NCBI GenBank assembly: GCA_965230215.1
Contig: CBDDKN010000002.1
Location: 620,001-684,000, forward strand
DNA: 64,000 bases
Direction: 5' to 3'
DNA from: RFSX01 sp965230215
GTDB taxonomy: Bacteria > Bacteroidota > Bacteroidia > Chitinophagales > Saprospiraceae
The notes beneath the pieces are model-generated. The model did no database searches. It saw only the letters and a list, made by a program, of their open reading frames with translations, and was not told the origin of the DNA. This document shows positions 1 to 10,356 of the stretch, in pieces. Positions within the stretch are counted from its first letter, which is position 1; the number at the start of each line of letters is the position of its first letter. The translations under genes and the position numbers were made by a program.

Positions 1-1302
1 AGCAGGAAAAACCAATTCTGTCTCATCACCGGTTCGAAGCTCGGAGAGTGGTTTGACAATATATGGGATCACATCCCCAGCCCGCTCGATTAATACATTG
101 TCACCAATACGTATATCTTTCTGCCTGATAAATTCTTCGTTATGCAAAGAGATAGAAGATACTGTCACACCAGCCAGATGAACAGGTTCGACTTTAGCCA
201 CTGGCGTTATCGCTCCGGTCTTCCCTATCTGAAACTCAACGGAAAGCAGTTTGCTGGTAGCCTGTTTTGCTTTGAACTTGAATGCCATGGCCCAACGCGG
301 ATGGTGTTGTGTAGAACCACAAATACGCTGTAATTCGAAGTTGTTCAATTTGACAACTGCACCATCGATTTCATATTCGAATTTATCCCGATTGCGTTCC
401 CACTCCTGACATAATTCATAAGCCTTGGCTATATCTTCCACCAGAGGTAATTTATCATAAGGCAATTTGAAGCCAAGTTTTCCAAGTGCTTCCATTGCCT
501 TATCATGACTCTTGAAGTTTGGCAGGACATCATTGCCCTCCGCATCCACAGCATAGGCCAATTGAAATATGAATACATCAAGACCTCTGGCCTTGGTTTC
601 CATCGGGTCTTTCATCCTTAATCCTCCGGTAGCAGCATTCCTGGGATTGGCAAAAAGATCCAAGCCCTGTTCTTGCCTGTCTTTGTTCTTGGCATTGAAT
701 ACTTGATGTGACATGACAGCTTCCCCTCGTAATTCAGCCCTAAAAATGCCATATGAGGAAAAATCGGCCTTAAGGGGTAGTGAAGAAATGGTCTTGGCAT
801 TGGCGGTAATCTCATCACCTTCAGCTCCGTTTCCGCGTGTAGCAGACCGTACAAGCATATCATTTTCATATACTACTGCGATGCTCCCGCCATCCAGCTT
901 GGGCTCTACAAAATATGAGAGAGCCAACTCGCTACCTTGGGTTAATTTTCTAATCTGCTTGTCATATTCATTGAGATCATCACCGTTATAAGAATTGGCC
1001 AAAGAAAGCATAGGATTGTAATGCTTGACAGTCTGAAACTGATTGCTTAAATCCGAAGAAACACGCTGACTTGGAGAGTTGCTTGCTATTTCAAGCCCTG
1101 CATTCTTTTCAAGCTCAATCAGCTTGTCATACAGCACATCATATTCCTTGTCAGAAATAAGGGGATTATTATCAACATAGTATTTCCACTCATGAAAATT
1201 CAGAAGCTCTACAAGAAGCTGGTAGTCCTGCTCGGTGACAGAATTTGTAAGGAAATACTTTGACTTATCGAAGAGCTCTTTCTGCCTGGCGTTGCTATAC
1301 AT
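1..1302 (-). CDS. ligA: NAD-dependent DNA ligase LigA, 5' part (runs off the window)
   Basis: Joins nicks in duplex DNA during replication and repair using NAD+. The frame is open from the ATG at 1302 to base 1, giving 434 residues of a protein usually near 670; the zinc finger, HhH and BRCT parts lie outside the window. The AMP-accepting lysine is in EPKLDG at residue 135 (codon 900-898). The downstream adenylation-domain blocks ATRGNG and PRWAMAFKFKAKQ and the start of the OB fold (IGKTGAITPVAKVEP) are all present in one frame. The start gives MYSNARQKELF; an in-frame GTG lies one codon upstream, but the ATG is the more likely start. Divergent from mscL across 159 AT-rich bases. Identification is firm. 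Confidence 0.96.
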   Translation of the reverse strand, partial: MYSNARQKELFDKSKYFLTNSVTEQDYQLLVELLNFHEWKYYVDNNPLISDKEYDVLYDKLIELEKNAGLEIASNSPSQRVSSDLSNQFQTVKHYNPMLSLANSYNGDDLNEYDKQIRKLTQGSELALSYFVEPKLDGGSIAVVYENDMLVRSATRGNGAEGDEITANAKTISSLPLKADFSSYGIFRAELRGEAVMSHQVFNAKNKDRQEQGLDLFANPRNAATGGLRMKDPMETKARGLDVFIFQLAYAVDAEGNDVLPNFKSHDKAMEALGKLGFKLPYDKLPLVEDIAKAYELCQEWERNRDKFEYEIDGAVVKLNNFELQRICGSTQHHPRWAMAFKFKAKQATSKLLSVEFQIGKTGAITPVAKVEPVHLAGVTVSSISLHNEEFIRQKDIRIGDNVLIERAGDVIPYIVKPLSELRTGDETELVFPA

Positions 1303-1461
1303 CACATTGATTAATTGGCCTGTAAAATAAAGCCTAAATCCTTGTAAAAAGAATGATAAATAATAAAATTTATATATATAAAATACCGTAAATCAGCATT
1401 TAATACATATAATTTGCTATTATTATCCAAAATCAACTATTAATCATTAAAAACTAAAATC

Positions 1462-1872
1462 ATGTGGAAAGAATTTAAGGACTTCATTATGACCGGCAAT
1501 GTCATAGATTTTGCTGTTGCCGTAATCCTCGCTGGAGCTGTAGGACTTGTTGTAAATGGCTTTGTGAGCGATATCGTCATGCCTGTTGTGGGATACTTTA
1601 CTTCGGGGGTAAGTTTTGAAAACCTGTTTATTGCACTGGACGGACAAACTTACGACTCACTAGCTGCAGCCAATGAAGCAGGTGCTGCTGTAGTGGCTTA
1701 TGGCAAATGGGTCAATTCAATTATCAACTTGTTGATAGTTGGTTTTGTACTGTTCATGATCGTTAAGTCATACAACAAAGTGAAGAAGAAAGAGGAAGAA
1801 GCACCGGCTGCTCCTGCTGGACCTAGTGAAATCGATCTTCTAACTGAAATAAGAGATGCTTTAAGAAAGTAG
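1462..1872 (+). CDS. mscL: Large-conductance mechanosensitive channel MscL
   Basis: Pentameric inner membrane channel that opens under membrane tension and vents solutes on osmotic downshock. 136 residues, the normal length. The N-terminal amphipathic helix MWKEFKDFIMTGNVIDFAVAV leads into TM1 (about 15-43, with the family pattern VILAGAVGLVVNGFVSDIVMP). A periplasmic loop follows, then TM2 (about 83-103, SIINLLIVGFVLFMIVK), a charged KKKEEE stretch and the C-terminal bundle helix EIDLLTEIRDAL. The start ATG has no competitor. It is a single-gene unit: ligA is divergent, sprA converges on it, and a strong hairpin terminator follows 8 bases after the stop. Confidence 0.97.
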   Translation: MWKEFKDFIMTGNVIDFAVAVILAGAVGLVVNGFVSDIVMPVVGYFTSGVSFENLFIALDGQTYDSLAAANEAGAAVVAYGKWVNSIINLLIVGFVLFMIVKSYNKVKKKEEEAPAAPAGPSEIDLLTEIRDALRK

Positions 1873-1880
1873 TCAATCCG

Positions 1881-1908
1881 AAAGCCCCTTGTCATGAGGG
1901 GCTTTTTT
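1881..1908 (+). terminator. Rho-independent terminator of mscL
   Basis: A 9-bp perfect stem AAAGCCCCT (1881-1889) / AGGGGCTTT (1897-1905) with a 7-base loop, whose 3' arm merges into a run of six T (1903-1908). It lies 8 bases after the mscL stop. The end of the T run supplies the TTA that is the complement of the sprA stop codon on the other strand. Confidence 0.9.
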
Positions 1909-4900
1909 AATTGAGTGTCATTCGCATTGTGATACCACCGTTCATAGCAGTGAATGGGAAGTTATTGGTAACATAAGGTCGGGTACCAGTATATTCAAAA
2001 AATGCCCTTATCGTCAAATTCTCATTTAAAATATAATCCACTGAAGGACTGAATGAAATCGTCTTGGCACCTCTGGTTCTCTCACTTGTCTCACCGAAAT
2101 CCAATTCGTGAACCAATGAAACATCATCGATCAATGAGAAGGTAAACATGATTGTCATGTCACTACCTCTGCTCGAATTGACGTTTCGGTTGTTTCGACC
2201 TCGTCTGCCTCTATCAGTCGACTGATCGTTTGGATCAGGCTCTTCATCTGTACGAGGTCTTCGTGAACGTCTGCTCTTATTCTTACCCTTAAGGAAGTTG
2301 GAATCCTTAATCGTATATCCAAATCCAAATACGTATTCGGACTTCTTATTTTCCAACAATTCCGTAGCAACATTAACTGAAAGGTCCAATGTTCTTGAAG
2401 TCTTGTATTCAAAATCAATATTCAGATCGCTTCTTGTTTTCATTCTTAAACCAATAACCGGATTGAACTGCTCAGAGATCTGCATAAATGGAATCTCCAG
2501 TCTTGAGTAATAGTTTCCGTTTGGCTTGATATCCTCGTAAGGATTGGCTGCGTCATACTCAACGTCAGAATAGAAATTATTCACACGCAACATTGAAGAG
2601 TAACCATGTTCCAAAGTAAAACTGCTGAAGGTTTCCTTAAACCAAGGTAATTTGTTCAATCCGTCATATCTAAGACTCCAATTTGGTCTTGGTATAAATC
2701 CTAATCCTCTCACATCATTTTCAAGATCGAGACTAACGGTGTTCGGATCCTGATCTGTATACGCAGCAAGAAATGCCGGTACAAGCACCTGCGAACTTGT
2801 CTTACCATAACCAGCAGCATATTCACGGCCATCCTGTTCGTGAGAACCTGCCCCAGTGGCATTGTCCAGTCTGAATGAGATAATAGATCTGTTTCTTTCA
2901 AACTGAGAGAAAAGTGCATCTACGTCACCGCCAATAAGTGTATTCAAGGCAAAGAATGTCATTTCAAAAGATCCTACATTTCTATATGCCAATTGAGCAA
3001 AGTCGGCGAAGCCGTCCTTATCAATAAATTTGAAATCCTGTTGTTCGGTTGCTCTGTAACTCTTCTTAAAGTCGACATTAATTCTGAAGTCCTTCCATGG
3101 TTCAATACGGATTTTGGCTTCAAGGTTTTGTGACTGTGTCTGTATTACTTCCTGGTTGAGAGCAGTACTCGTTGTTATCCATCCTTTATCAGCAGCTGAG
3201 AATAGCCAGTTGTTCTGGTTCCCAAAACTGACATCTGGTTGAATACCAAATGCAAAATCAAATCCTGGCGCTTCGAATCCATCAGACAGACCTAAGAATC
3301 TGGTTCCTGGAACAAATCCAGGTACTATGGTCGAGAAGTCCTCTTTATAGTTAAACTGAACAGAGCGCAGCATGAATAATGGTCTGAGCAATAATTTTTC
3401 AATTGCTCCAGGCTCTTTCTCTTTCTTCTTATCTCTTTTATTTTCATCCTTGCCAACTGTATCGTTCTGGTCTCTTGTGGTACCGCTTCTTGTTGTCCGA
3501 GTTCTGGATCGGGAAGTAGGTGCCTTACCTATCCTGTCAAGTTTCTTGAGGTACTTGGATTTATCATATAAACGATCAAAGTTGAAGTTGGCCGTCACAC
3601 TTCGATTCTGTGTATTCTGAATGATATTCCCAATATTCTGTCCGTCCTGAATATCGATAAGTGGACCGGCAGCCCAACTGTAATTTGTTCTGTAAGATGC
3701 CTTGACATCTATCCAGTCCATATAAGGGAAATACTTAAATGGCAATGTATAGTTTACCGATGCGGAATGGGAATAATTGGTATTACGTCCTCCGGATCTT
3801 AGATTATCCTGCCAGTATTCTTTTACCTCAGCAGAAGATCTCAGACCTATGGAGTCTCCCCGCTCATTATAATAAGGTCTGTTCTCTGGAACTTCAGCAA
3901 TACCTCTTTGTCTTAGTTCGTCAATATAACTTTCATTGATAGCCGAGAAAGTCATCTTCAGTGACTTCGTAAGGTTCCAGTTCAAATCATACCTTCTTTC
4001 CCATTCAAATCGGCGATCATCAAATTCAAAGATTGGCGTCACAGGAATACGGAAACGTTTTACCGAAACGAATCTGTTAAGATTCGAACTGAAAGAAAAT
4101 GAATTTGGTAGTGGATTGAAGTTAATCTGCTTGATGAACTCAAGTGATTTACTCTTTATAAACTTAAATGGTTCAATATAACCGCCTCGTCGAGAGTAAT
4201 TGTAATCGACTCCGAACCTGTAATCTTTTGACACCTCAGAAGAGATAATAGGGTCTCTATACTCCATTTGCGTATAAGCATAACTTACGCTCAGGTTTTC
4301 GATATCCCAAGGCATTGGTTTACGCGGTTTCTTCGGCTTCTTAGGTTTCTTTTCCTTTTCCGCATCAGGGTCCTTGCTCTTATCGTTCTTGTCCGATTTG
4401 GATGTATTGTTATTATTAGAACGGTTATTACTCTGCCTGTTATTAGATCCTCCTCTTTCCTTTTTAACATTGGTGAAGTTGAAGGTCTTGATGGTGTTGA
4501 CGATCTGGTTTCTGTTTCTGACATCTTCTGTCAGTGTCGGATTGTCCTGAGCCAAATCAAATTCGTCCTTGACGGTTATATCCAAATCATAGGCGTCAAA
4601 TTCTGGCGTCACAATCGATTTGGCAAACTGAGCATAAAAAGGAACACTCAGATTCCAACCTTCAGGAAATAAATTACCCAACTGTAAGTTTGTGGATATG
4701 TCATACTCCTTGACCGATTCCATCTGCCGCTCCATAACCCGCTGATCGAGCGCACCCCAGCCGATCGTAGAAAAACTACCTGCTGCGGTTATATTTCCGA
4801 GGTCTGCAATCTGTAGATCAAGTCGTGCCTGTCCAGCTACACCACCCCGCTCTTCAAGACCGGTCAAACGCAATTCATTTACCCAAACCTCACCGGCATA

Positions 4901-7900
4901 TCCTCCGGGAGGACCTCCGGTTTCATCGATATTACGTATACCTATCTGAACACCTTTTATCTTACCCACACTCGGGTTACCTATAATGGTCACTTTATGT
5001 CCTTTAGGAAGGTATAATGTGTCATTGGTCAGCGTGTCAACAAATCCTTCAAAGCCTATACTCTTATACTGATTCAGAGCGCCACTCGCAAACAATTGAT
5101 CAAGCGTATCCTGATCGATTGTGAATCGATCGCTGAAGCTCTCACCAAGTACATTCCTTATCTTCTTGGCTTGAACGAGCCAGTCCAATTCAAAGTCAAA
5201 CATATTGGCTTCTGGCCATACACGCTCACTATCGGATATACCACCTGTCAGCGTAGAGTCAGATGACAAGGTAAGCGGAATCTCATATTCATAGTAGTGC
5301 AAGTCAAAATCCTTACCGACCCGCAGGAAGACTGCAACATCGCCCGACTCCTGTTCTCCGTCTTTCTCTTCGGCATGGACGAACATCTGCATCTTGTCGT
5401 ATAATCGGAGGTCCAGATTGTTGAGGCGATATATCGACAACTCACAATCCTTCTGTAAGCCTTCGTAGACTATCGAGAGCGACTTTTCATCCTGAAGTAC
5501 ATTGGAGAAGGTGTTGAATATCCGTTCCTGTTTAATCCCCTGAGGTAGAACATAATTAAACGGCAATTTCTTATCATTCTCTTCAATACCTACAGCATCC
5601 ACGTTGAAGTTACCTGTAAAGGTACCATCAGGAGTAAGACATCTTGAAGGCAACTTCCTCCACTGGTTTCTTACAAGTTCAAAGTCTGCCAATCTAAAAG
5701 TCTTCTGTGTGCTGAATCCGTTCACAATAACACGCATGAACTGAATGGAACGAAACCCTTCTATACCATTAATTGGCACACCATCACGAATAGGAATTCT
5801 GAAACGGTACCACTTCTCCTGCACTGAATCATTAGGATTGGTTATGATACGGATGTCTCTGATAAACTCATTATTGGTCTCATCAATTTCACCCATGCTG
5901 TTCCTAATAGGAATCTTATATTCATAGAAACTCTCTCCCTGATCCAAAGAACGGTTATTGTTCAGATCTTCTTTGTCCGGTCTTGGGTTACCCCTAACAA
6001 ACCTGTCTTCACCGCTTACATCAGGTGAGTTGCCTTCAGGGTTGTTGAATTTGGAATATCTGGTCAGGATATTATCCGACTGTTCGAATTCATCAAAGTC
6101 ATTGAAGTAGGCATAATCATCTGCTGATGGGTCATTGTTGAGCCTTGTAGGTTGACCCGGGAATTTATTCAGATAGTCCTGATATTTATTTCGTTCTCCT
6201 TCCAGATCCAATCCATCGAGTCCTAAATCCTGATCTTGTTGACCGTCACGATCAAATCCATCATTCTTAGGAACAGAAAGTGATACCCTTCCCCATGAAG
6301 TTTCTTTGGTTGGAATCTCAATACTATCTGGCGCCAAGGAGTTTTCAAAAAACTGAAGGTTATCGGCAAGAATATCTTCAGAGACGTTACCGAGATGGAA
6401 AGTAATAAATCCTTCCTCATCAGGTAAGTGACCGCTGCCATCAGGTTTCTCCAGGAATGGGTTAAGCAACCAGAATTCTACAAACTCATAATTATTGGCC
6501 TCAAAGTCACTGTTAGGCATATAACGCATTACACCTGCCCACCTTGTTTCAGGGTCTTTCAACCGCACATCATCACCATCGGCATTTAGCTCTGAACCAC
6601 GCGACAGCGTGCCAAAGCCCTCTGGCGGATCAAAATTATATGGACCACGCTGATCAGGCATATATGTTAAATCAAAGGTCAATAGGTTACCCAATACTCC
6701 ACGAGGAATATCTCTACGGAATAGATCCTGCTGATTGATATTTCTGGTGTAGGAGTTGCCCGGATTTGCGGCTGCACGATCTTGACCAAACAGTAAGGTT
6801 TGATCAAATACATACCACGCTAATCTGGCCCTGTTGGCACCATAAACCAAAGAGTCACTGTATTCATGCTCTGGAAAATCACTGGTATGTGGCGTACTGG
6901 CCAATATCCAAAGGTTGGCAGCCTGAGAGCTTAACGGGAATCCACTTACGGCTCCTTCAAAGTCATCGATACTAACCACACCCGAATTATCATCACTGAG
7001 ATTAATGGCACCAGAGTGACCCGGTCTTAAAGCAGCTACCTCTGCTGTAAAATTCAAATTAGAAGGCGCATTGGTAGAATAAAAAGGCAGTTTGTCAACA
7101 ACCCTTGTTAGGAATGGAACCTCTGTACTGAAGTCCATATCCAGACCATATATCGTATTGTTAATAGGGTCATCCCCAAGGTTGACTTTTTCCGTAAACG
7201 GACGTTCAAAAAGCCTCATAGTCGTAGCTCCGATATAGAAGTTTTCATTCACTTCATACTCCGCACGTAAACCCAATAGGGTCTTCTGCTGCAAACTGAA
7301 CACAGAGTTGTCCTCATAAGATATATTGATAGGTGTACCCTGTTGAAGATAAGATTCATTTATAATTCTAACCCTACCTATGGCATAGTCAACTTCATAA
7401 TCCTGGCCCTCTATCAAAACCTGGCTACCGGCTGTCACACGCACAGATCCAGGAGGTATGTTCCAAGCACCAAGCGAGTATTCGGAAGTAATATCCGACT
7501 TAAATCTACCGGCCATGATGAACTTATTCTTGACAATCATCTCTCGTGCTCCTGTTACCGTCGTATCATAGAGTTCATTAAAACTATACTTGGCAGCAAT
7601 GGCAGGATCTCCCAGTAATTGTTCCAATGAAGAACCGAAAGGTTCCAGAACCGGGAATACGATACTGCTTGATTGTGGAATCACAGTCACTCCAGGAACA
7701 AAGTCAAATTCACCATCCGGCTGCGGATCGTTTCTATTGTTCAATTGGTCAAGACCAAATACATTCAAAAGTGGAATAGTTCTGAACCCATCTTCTGGAA
7801 GGAACTTTTTCAATGTACCATCTGAATCATCTTCATAAAAGATGTCAAACTTCAAATCCGTTTGGCTAAGATTGTTACTTCTAAGCGGATAGACGTTCTT

Positions 7901-9529
7901 CATCATCAGGTCCCATGTTGGGTGACTGATACGCTGGTCCGTACTCTTCAGCAATTTTGCAAAAATGACTCCCTGAGATTCTATCTCGCCATTTCTATTC
8001 GTATTAGGTACACTTCCTTCATCTGAAATGGTACCTACCTTATATACATCATCACATGCTTGTGTGTAGAAATACTCATAGGAGACAGCAAGCACTTGAT
8101 TCGGTCTCAATCTGATATTCAACGAGACGAAACCTAATTGTTCGTTAAGGGTGTATTCAGAAGGATTCAATTTACGGCCCTGGAAGATATTGAAATCACG
8201 GGGCTGTTCCAGATCATAAAGCTGTTCCAATCTGGTATTGGTTCTTTCAATCCTTTTTGTCTCTTCATCATCGATCAGCTGCTCATACAATTCATTGGTT
8301 CTGTTGTCAGGCAACAAAAGTCCTCTTGAATCTCTGAATATAGCTTGCTGAAAATTGGGATCTATCCCGTACTGCGCATTGGGATTGGAAAATAAATTTT
8401 CATCCGGCTCGGCAAGGTCAGCTATCGCACAGATCATCGTCTGATTCTGCTGGTAATCCAATCTGTCGTCCGATATCCAGACTTCCATGTTGGTAATACG
8501 CAGATTGTTACTTATATAAGGAAGATTTGAAAGTGCATCTTCGAATATCTCTCTGTGGTAATGCGAGATAAAGAAGTGTCTGTTCTCATCATATTGATCG
8601 GGAGTAAGTTCAAACTCCTGAAGAGTGGCGCCATTCTGAATGGTCTGAGTCTCCTGTTGAGAACGTTGCTGAGAAGCAATCGCTGTAATCCGTAAGTGAC
8701 CAAACTGTAATTCGGTTTTTAATCCGAAGAGACTCTGATTACCCTGTATCAGGTTAGAACGAAGCGGAAGACTAACGTTACCGGCTTCAATTGTTTTGAT
8801 GATATCATCTTCAGAGAATTGCTCTGAATCATAGGCCAGTTTGATTTTTCTGTCAAAGTCAAAACTCGCTTGTGTATCGTAATTAAATCCAAGATTTAGC
8901 TTGTCACCAATTTTACCTTCAACATTCATCTGAATGTCCATTCCAAAATCAAGGAAAGGACCCTGTCGCTGTCTGTTAAGGTCAATATTGGGGTTTTGAT
9001 CCTCTCGGTAGTCAAAACCAAATGTCATATCTATATTACCTTGAGGCTCGATGGTGATTTCATTGCCACCGAATAATCTGTCAGCCAGATTTCTTTCAAT
9101 ATTAATTTTAGAAAGTGGATCTACAAGTCCTGATCCCTCTTTGGAGTATGGGTCTTTAAAACCTGCAAGCTTATCAAAGTAGTCTCTTTGCTGCTTCTTA
9201 CTTTTCCAATCCAGATATTCTTCAAAGGTAAGCGAGACCGGCATTCTGTAATATTCATCACCGATTCTCTCATATACTACATATGTATTGGTGCTAGGGT
9301 CGTATTCGACAGTCTGATTAAGATTGTCGGGGTTGATATCAAAAGGATTATAGCTATCATCCGTCACAAAGTCACCGTAACGATCTTTGAGGGGAAAGGT
9401 ATCCCTTACCGTCTCCTTGATGCTGAAAGCATCAGGAACAGTAATTCCATTAGCGTGTGAATTTTGTGAGAACAATAACAATCCGATCACCAAGACCAAA
9501 TTGCTCACCATCTTCTTCTTCAAGCTCAT
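1907..9529 (-). CDS. sprA: SprA/Sov, outer membrane translocon of the type IX secretion system
   Basis: SprA is the giant outer membrane beta-barrel through which T9SS cargo passes; in gliding Bacteroidota it is also needed for surface adhesins and motility. I start it at the ATG at 9529 (MSLKKKMVSNLVLVIGLLLF...), which begins a clean signal peptide ending near SQNSHA; the frame opens 25 codons earlier, but that extension is not signal-like. The resulting 2540 residues match the family (about 2400-2500). Recognisable stretches are the N-terminal GFDYREDQNPN and MDIQMNVEGKIGDKLNLGFN, the GSVRVTAGSQVLIEGQDYEVDY repeat-like block, and C-terminal barrel strands ending GGITMRMTLN. An S/N/K/D-rich linker (about residues 1690-1740) is low complexity. 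It sits 81 bases downstream of ruvA, the order known from Flavobacterium. Confidence 0.95.
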   Translation of the reverse strand: MSLKKKMVSNLVLVIGLLLFSQNSHANGITVPDAFSIKETVRDTFPLKDRYGDFVTDDSYNPFDINPDNLNQTVEYDPSTNTYVVYERIGDEYYRMPVSLTFEEYLDWKSKKQQRDYFDKLAGFKDPYSKEGSGLVDPLSKINIERNLADRLFGGNEITIEPQGNIDMTFGFDYREDQNPNIDLNRQRQGPFLDFGMDIQMNVEGKIGDKLNLGFNYDTQASFDFDRKIKLAYDSEQFSEDDIIKTIEAGNVSLPLRSNLIQGNQSLFGLKTELQFGHLRITAIASQQRSQQETQTIQNGATLQEFELTPDQYDENRHFFISHYHREIFEDALSNLPYISNNLRITNMEVWISDDRLDYQQNQTMICAIADLAEPDENLFSNPNAQYGIDPNFQQAIFRDSRGLLLPDNRTNELYEQLIDDEETKRIERTNTRLEQLYDLEQPRDFNIFQGRKLNPSEYTLNEQLGFVSLNIRLRPNQVLAVSYEYFYTQACDDVYKVGTISDEGSVPNTNRNGEIESQGVIFAKLLKSTDQRISHPTWDLMMKNVYPLRSNNLSQTDLKFDIFYEDDSDGTLKKFLPEDGFRTIPLLNVFGLDQLNNRNDPQPDGEFDFVPGVTVIPQSSSIVFPVLEPFGSSLEQLLGDPAIAAKYSFNELYDTTVTGAREMIVKNKFIMAGRFKSDITSEYSLGAWNIPPGSVRVTAGSQVLIEGQDYEVDYAIGRVRIINESYLQQGTPINISYEDNSVFSLQQKTLLGLRAEYEVNENFYIGATTMRLFERPFTEKVNLGDDPINNTIYGLDMDFSTEVPFLTRVVDKLPFYSTNAPSNLNFTAEVAALRPGHSGAINLSDDNSGVVSIDDFEGAVSGFPLSSQAANLWILASTPHTSDFPEHEYSDSLVYGANRARLAWYVFDQTLLFGQDRAAANPGNSYTRNINQQDLFRRDIPRGVLGNLLTFDLTYMPDQRGPYNFDPPEGFGTLSRGSELNADGDDVRLKDPETRWAGVMRYMPNSDFEANNYEFVEFWLLNPFLEKPDGSGHLPDEEGFITFHLGNVSEDILADNLQFFENSLAPDSIEIPTKETSWGRVSLSVPKNDGFDRDGQQDQDLGLDGLDLEGERNKYQDYLNKFPGQPTRLNNDPSADDYAYFNDFDEFEQSDNILTRYSKFNNPEGNSPDVSGEDRFVRGNPRPDKEDLNNNRSLDQGESFYEYKIPIRNSMGEIDETNNEFIRDIRIITNPNDSVQEKWYRFRIPIRDGVPINGIEGFRSIQFMRVIVNGFSTQKTFRLADFELVRNQWRKLPSRCLTPDGTFTGNFNVDAVGIEENDKKLPFNYVLPQGIKQERIFNTFSNVLQDEKSLSIVYEGLQKDCELSIYRLNNLDLRLYDKMQMFVHAEEKDGEQESGDVAVFLRVGKDFDLHYYEYEIPLTLSSDSTLTGGISDSERVWPEANMFDFELDWLVQAKKIRNVLGESFSDRFTIDQDTLDQLFASGALNQYKSIGFEGFVDTLTNDTLYLPKGHKVTIIGNPSVGKIKGVQIGIRNIDETGGPPGGYAGEVWVNELRLTGLEERGGVAGQARLDLQIADLGNITAAGSFSTIGWGALDQRVMERQMESVKEYDISTNLQLGNLFPEGWNLSVPFYAQFAKSIVTPEFDAYDLDITVKDEFDLAQDNPTLTEDVRNRNQIVNTIKTFNFTNVKKERGGSNNRQSNNRSNNNNTSKSDKNDKSKDPDAEKEKKPKKPKKPRKPMPWDIENLSVSYAYTQMEYRDPIISSEVSKDYRFGVDYNYSRRGGYIEPFKFIKSKSLEFIKQINFNPLPNSFSFSSNLNRFVSVKRFRIPVTPIFEFDDRRFEWERRYDLNWNLTKSLKMTFSAINESYIDELRQRGIAEVPENRPYYNERGDSIGLRSSAEVKEYWQDNLRSGGRNTNYSHSASVNYTLPFKYFPYMDWIDVKASYRTNYSWAAGPLIDIQDGQNIGNIIQNTQNRSVTANFNFDRLYDKSKYLKKLDRIGKAPTSRSRTRTTRSGTTRDQNDTVGKDENKRDKKKEKEPGAIEKLLLRPLFMLRSVQFNYKEDFSTIVPGFVPGTRFLGLSDGFEAPGFDFAFGIQPDVSFGNQNNWLFSAADKGWITTSTALNQEVIQTQSQNLEAKIRIEPWKDFRINVDFKKSYRATEQQDFKFIDKDGFADFAQLAYRNVGSFEMTFFALNTLIGGDVDALFSQFERNRSIISFRLDNATGAGSHEQDGREYAAGYGKTSSQVLVPAFLAAYTDQDPNTVSLDLENDVRGLGFIPRPNWSLRYDGLNKLPWFKETFSSFTLEHGYSSMLRVNNFYSDVEYDAANPYEDIKPNGNYYSRLEIPFMQISEQFNPVIGLRMKTRSDLNIDFEYKTSRTLDLSVNVATELLENKKSEYVFGFGYTIKDSNFLKGKNKSRRSRRPRTDEEPDPNDQSTDRGRRGRNNRNVNSSRGSDMTIMFTFSLIDDVSLVHELDFGETSERTRGAKTISFSPSVDYILNENLTIRAFFEYTGTRPYVTNNFPFTAMNGGITMRMTLN

Positions 9530-9610
9530 TGTATTATCAATCAAACAATCTATACTGTGCCCTGTCTTTTTGATATTACTGTCTTTTAACGTAAAAAAAT
9601 CCAATTTATG

Positions 9611-10210
9611 TTAGGACAATTGCTTTAATACCGATTTAATCAGTGCCTCTACCTGATTAATGTCAGGATTATCCCGTAAAATCTTATCAATCTGTTTTGA
9701 AATCATGTTCTTCTGGAAGCCCAATGCCATTAAAGCACTGATCGCTTCTTCTCTCACCTGTGAACCTCCAACTTCAATCTGACCAGCCATGGCCACCTCT
9801 TCCATCCCCAGCTTAACCAACTTATCCTTAAGATCAAGGATAATGCGTTGAGCTGTTTTCGGACCTACACCTTTGACTTTCTTGAAAGCAGCAACATTAT
9901 CAGAGATAATGGCATTGCTGGCTTCAACTGGAGTCATGTATGATAGTATAACCCTTGCTGTATTCGGGCCTACTCCCGAAACCGAAATCAATAAAGCAAA
10001 CAAATCGCGTTCGTCCTCCTGTTGAAACCCATACAATGTATGTGCGTCATCCCTTACTATAAGGTGGGTAAACAGCTTGGTGCTTTCTAATGATTCCAGC
10101 TGTGCATAGGTATGCAAACTGATCTGTACATCATAGGCCAAACCACCAATATCAAGATGTACATTGGTAGGTGATTTGTATGTCAGTTTACCTTCTAAGT
10201 ATGCTATCAC
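9611..10210 (-). CDS. ruvA: Holliday junction branch migration protein RuvA
   Basis: RuvA binds the four-way junction and loads the RuvB motors during recombination and repair. 199 residues, full length. It has the N-terminal OB fold (MIAYLEGKLTYKSPTNVHLDIGG), then two helix-hairpin-helix motifs SGVGPNTARVIL (about 77-88) and KGVGPKTAQRIILDLK (about 112-127). A flexible Q/E/V-rich linker and the RuvB-binding C-terminal domain EEAISALMALGFQKNMI follow. The ATG at 10210 is unambiguous. It is the first gene of the minus-strand ruvA-sprA unit; the link to sprA is positional and probably not functional. Confidence 0.97.
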   Translation of the reverse strand: MIAYLEGKLTYKSPTNVHLDIGGLAYDVQISLHTYAQLESLESTKLFTHLIVRDDAHTLYGFQQEDERDLFALLISVSGVGPNTARVILSYMTPVEASNAIISDNVAAFKKVKGVGPKTAQRIILDLKDKLVKLGMEEVAMAGQIEVGGSQVREEAISALMALGFQKNMISKQIDKILRDNPDINQVEALIKSVLKQLS

Positions 10211-10340
10211 TGTAGTTTCCTTTATCTGTCACTTCCAGGCATTCAAAAGTTCATGATTGACCGAAAGAAAGATTAACTTCCGATCTATCAATATTATTGC
10301 CTGTAAAGGCTATATTATTTTAAGAAAATTGCCTGTGAAG

Positions 10341-10356
10341 TTATCAATATTGATAA
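10341..10356. promoter_or_regulatory. 16-bp perfect palindrome, possible operator
   Basis: The bases ttatcaat|attgataa read the same on both strands. The site lies between the divergent ruvA and purD genes. The half-site tatcaatatt recurs at 10286-10295, 56 bases away. The protein that would bind is unknown, and AT-rich DNA yields palindromes by chance, so confidence is modest. Confidence 0.35.

Noticed and set aside
4268..4672. A 134-codon plus-strand open frame inside sprA
   Set aside because: It lies opposite a lysine/proline/asparagine-rich linker of sprA, which leaves few stops on the other strand; there is no start signal or recognisable protein.
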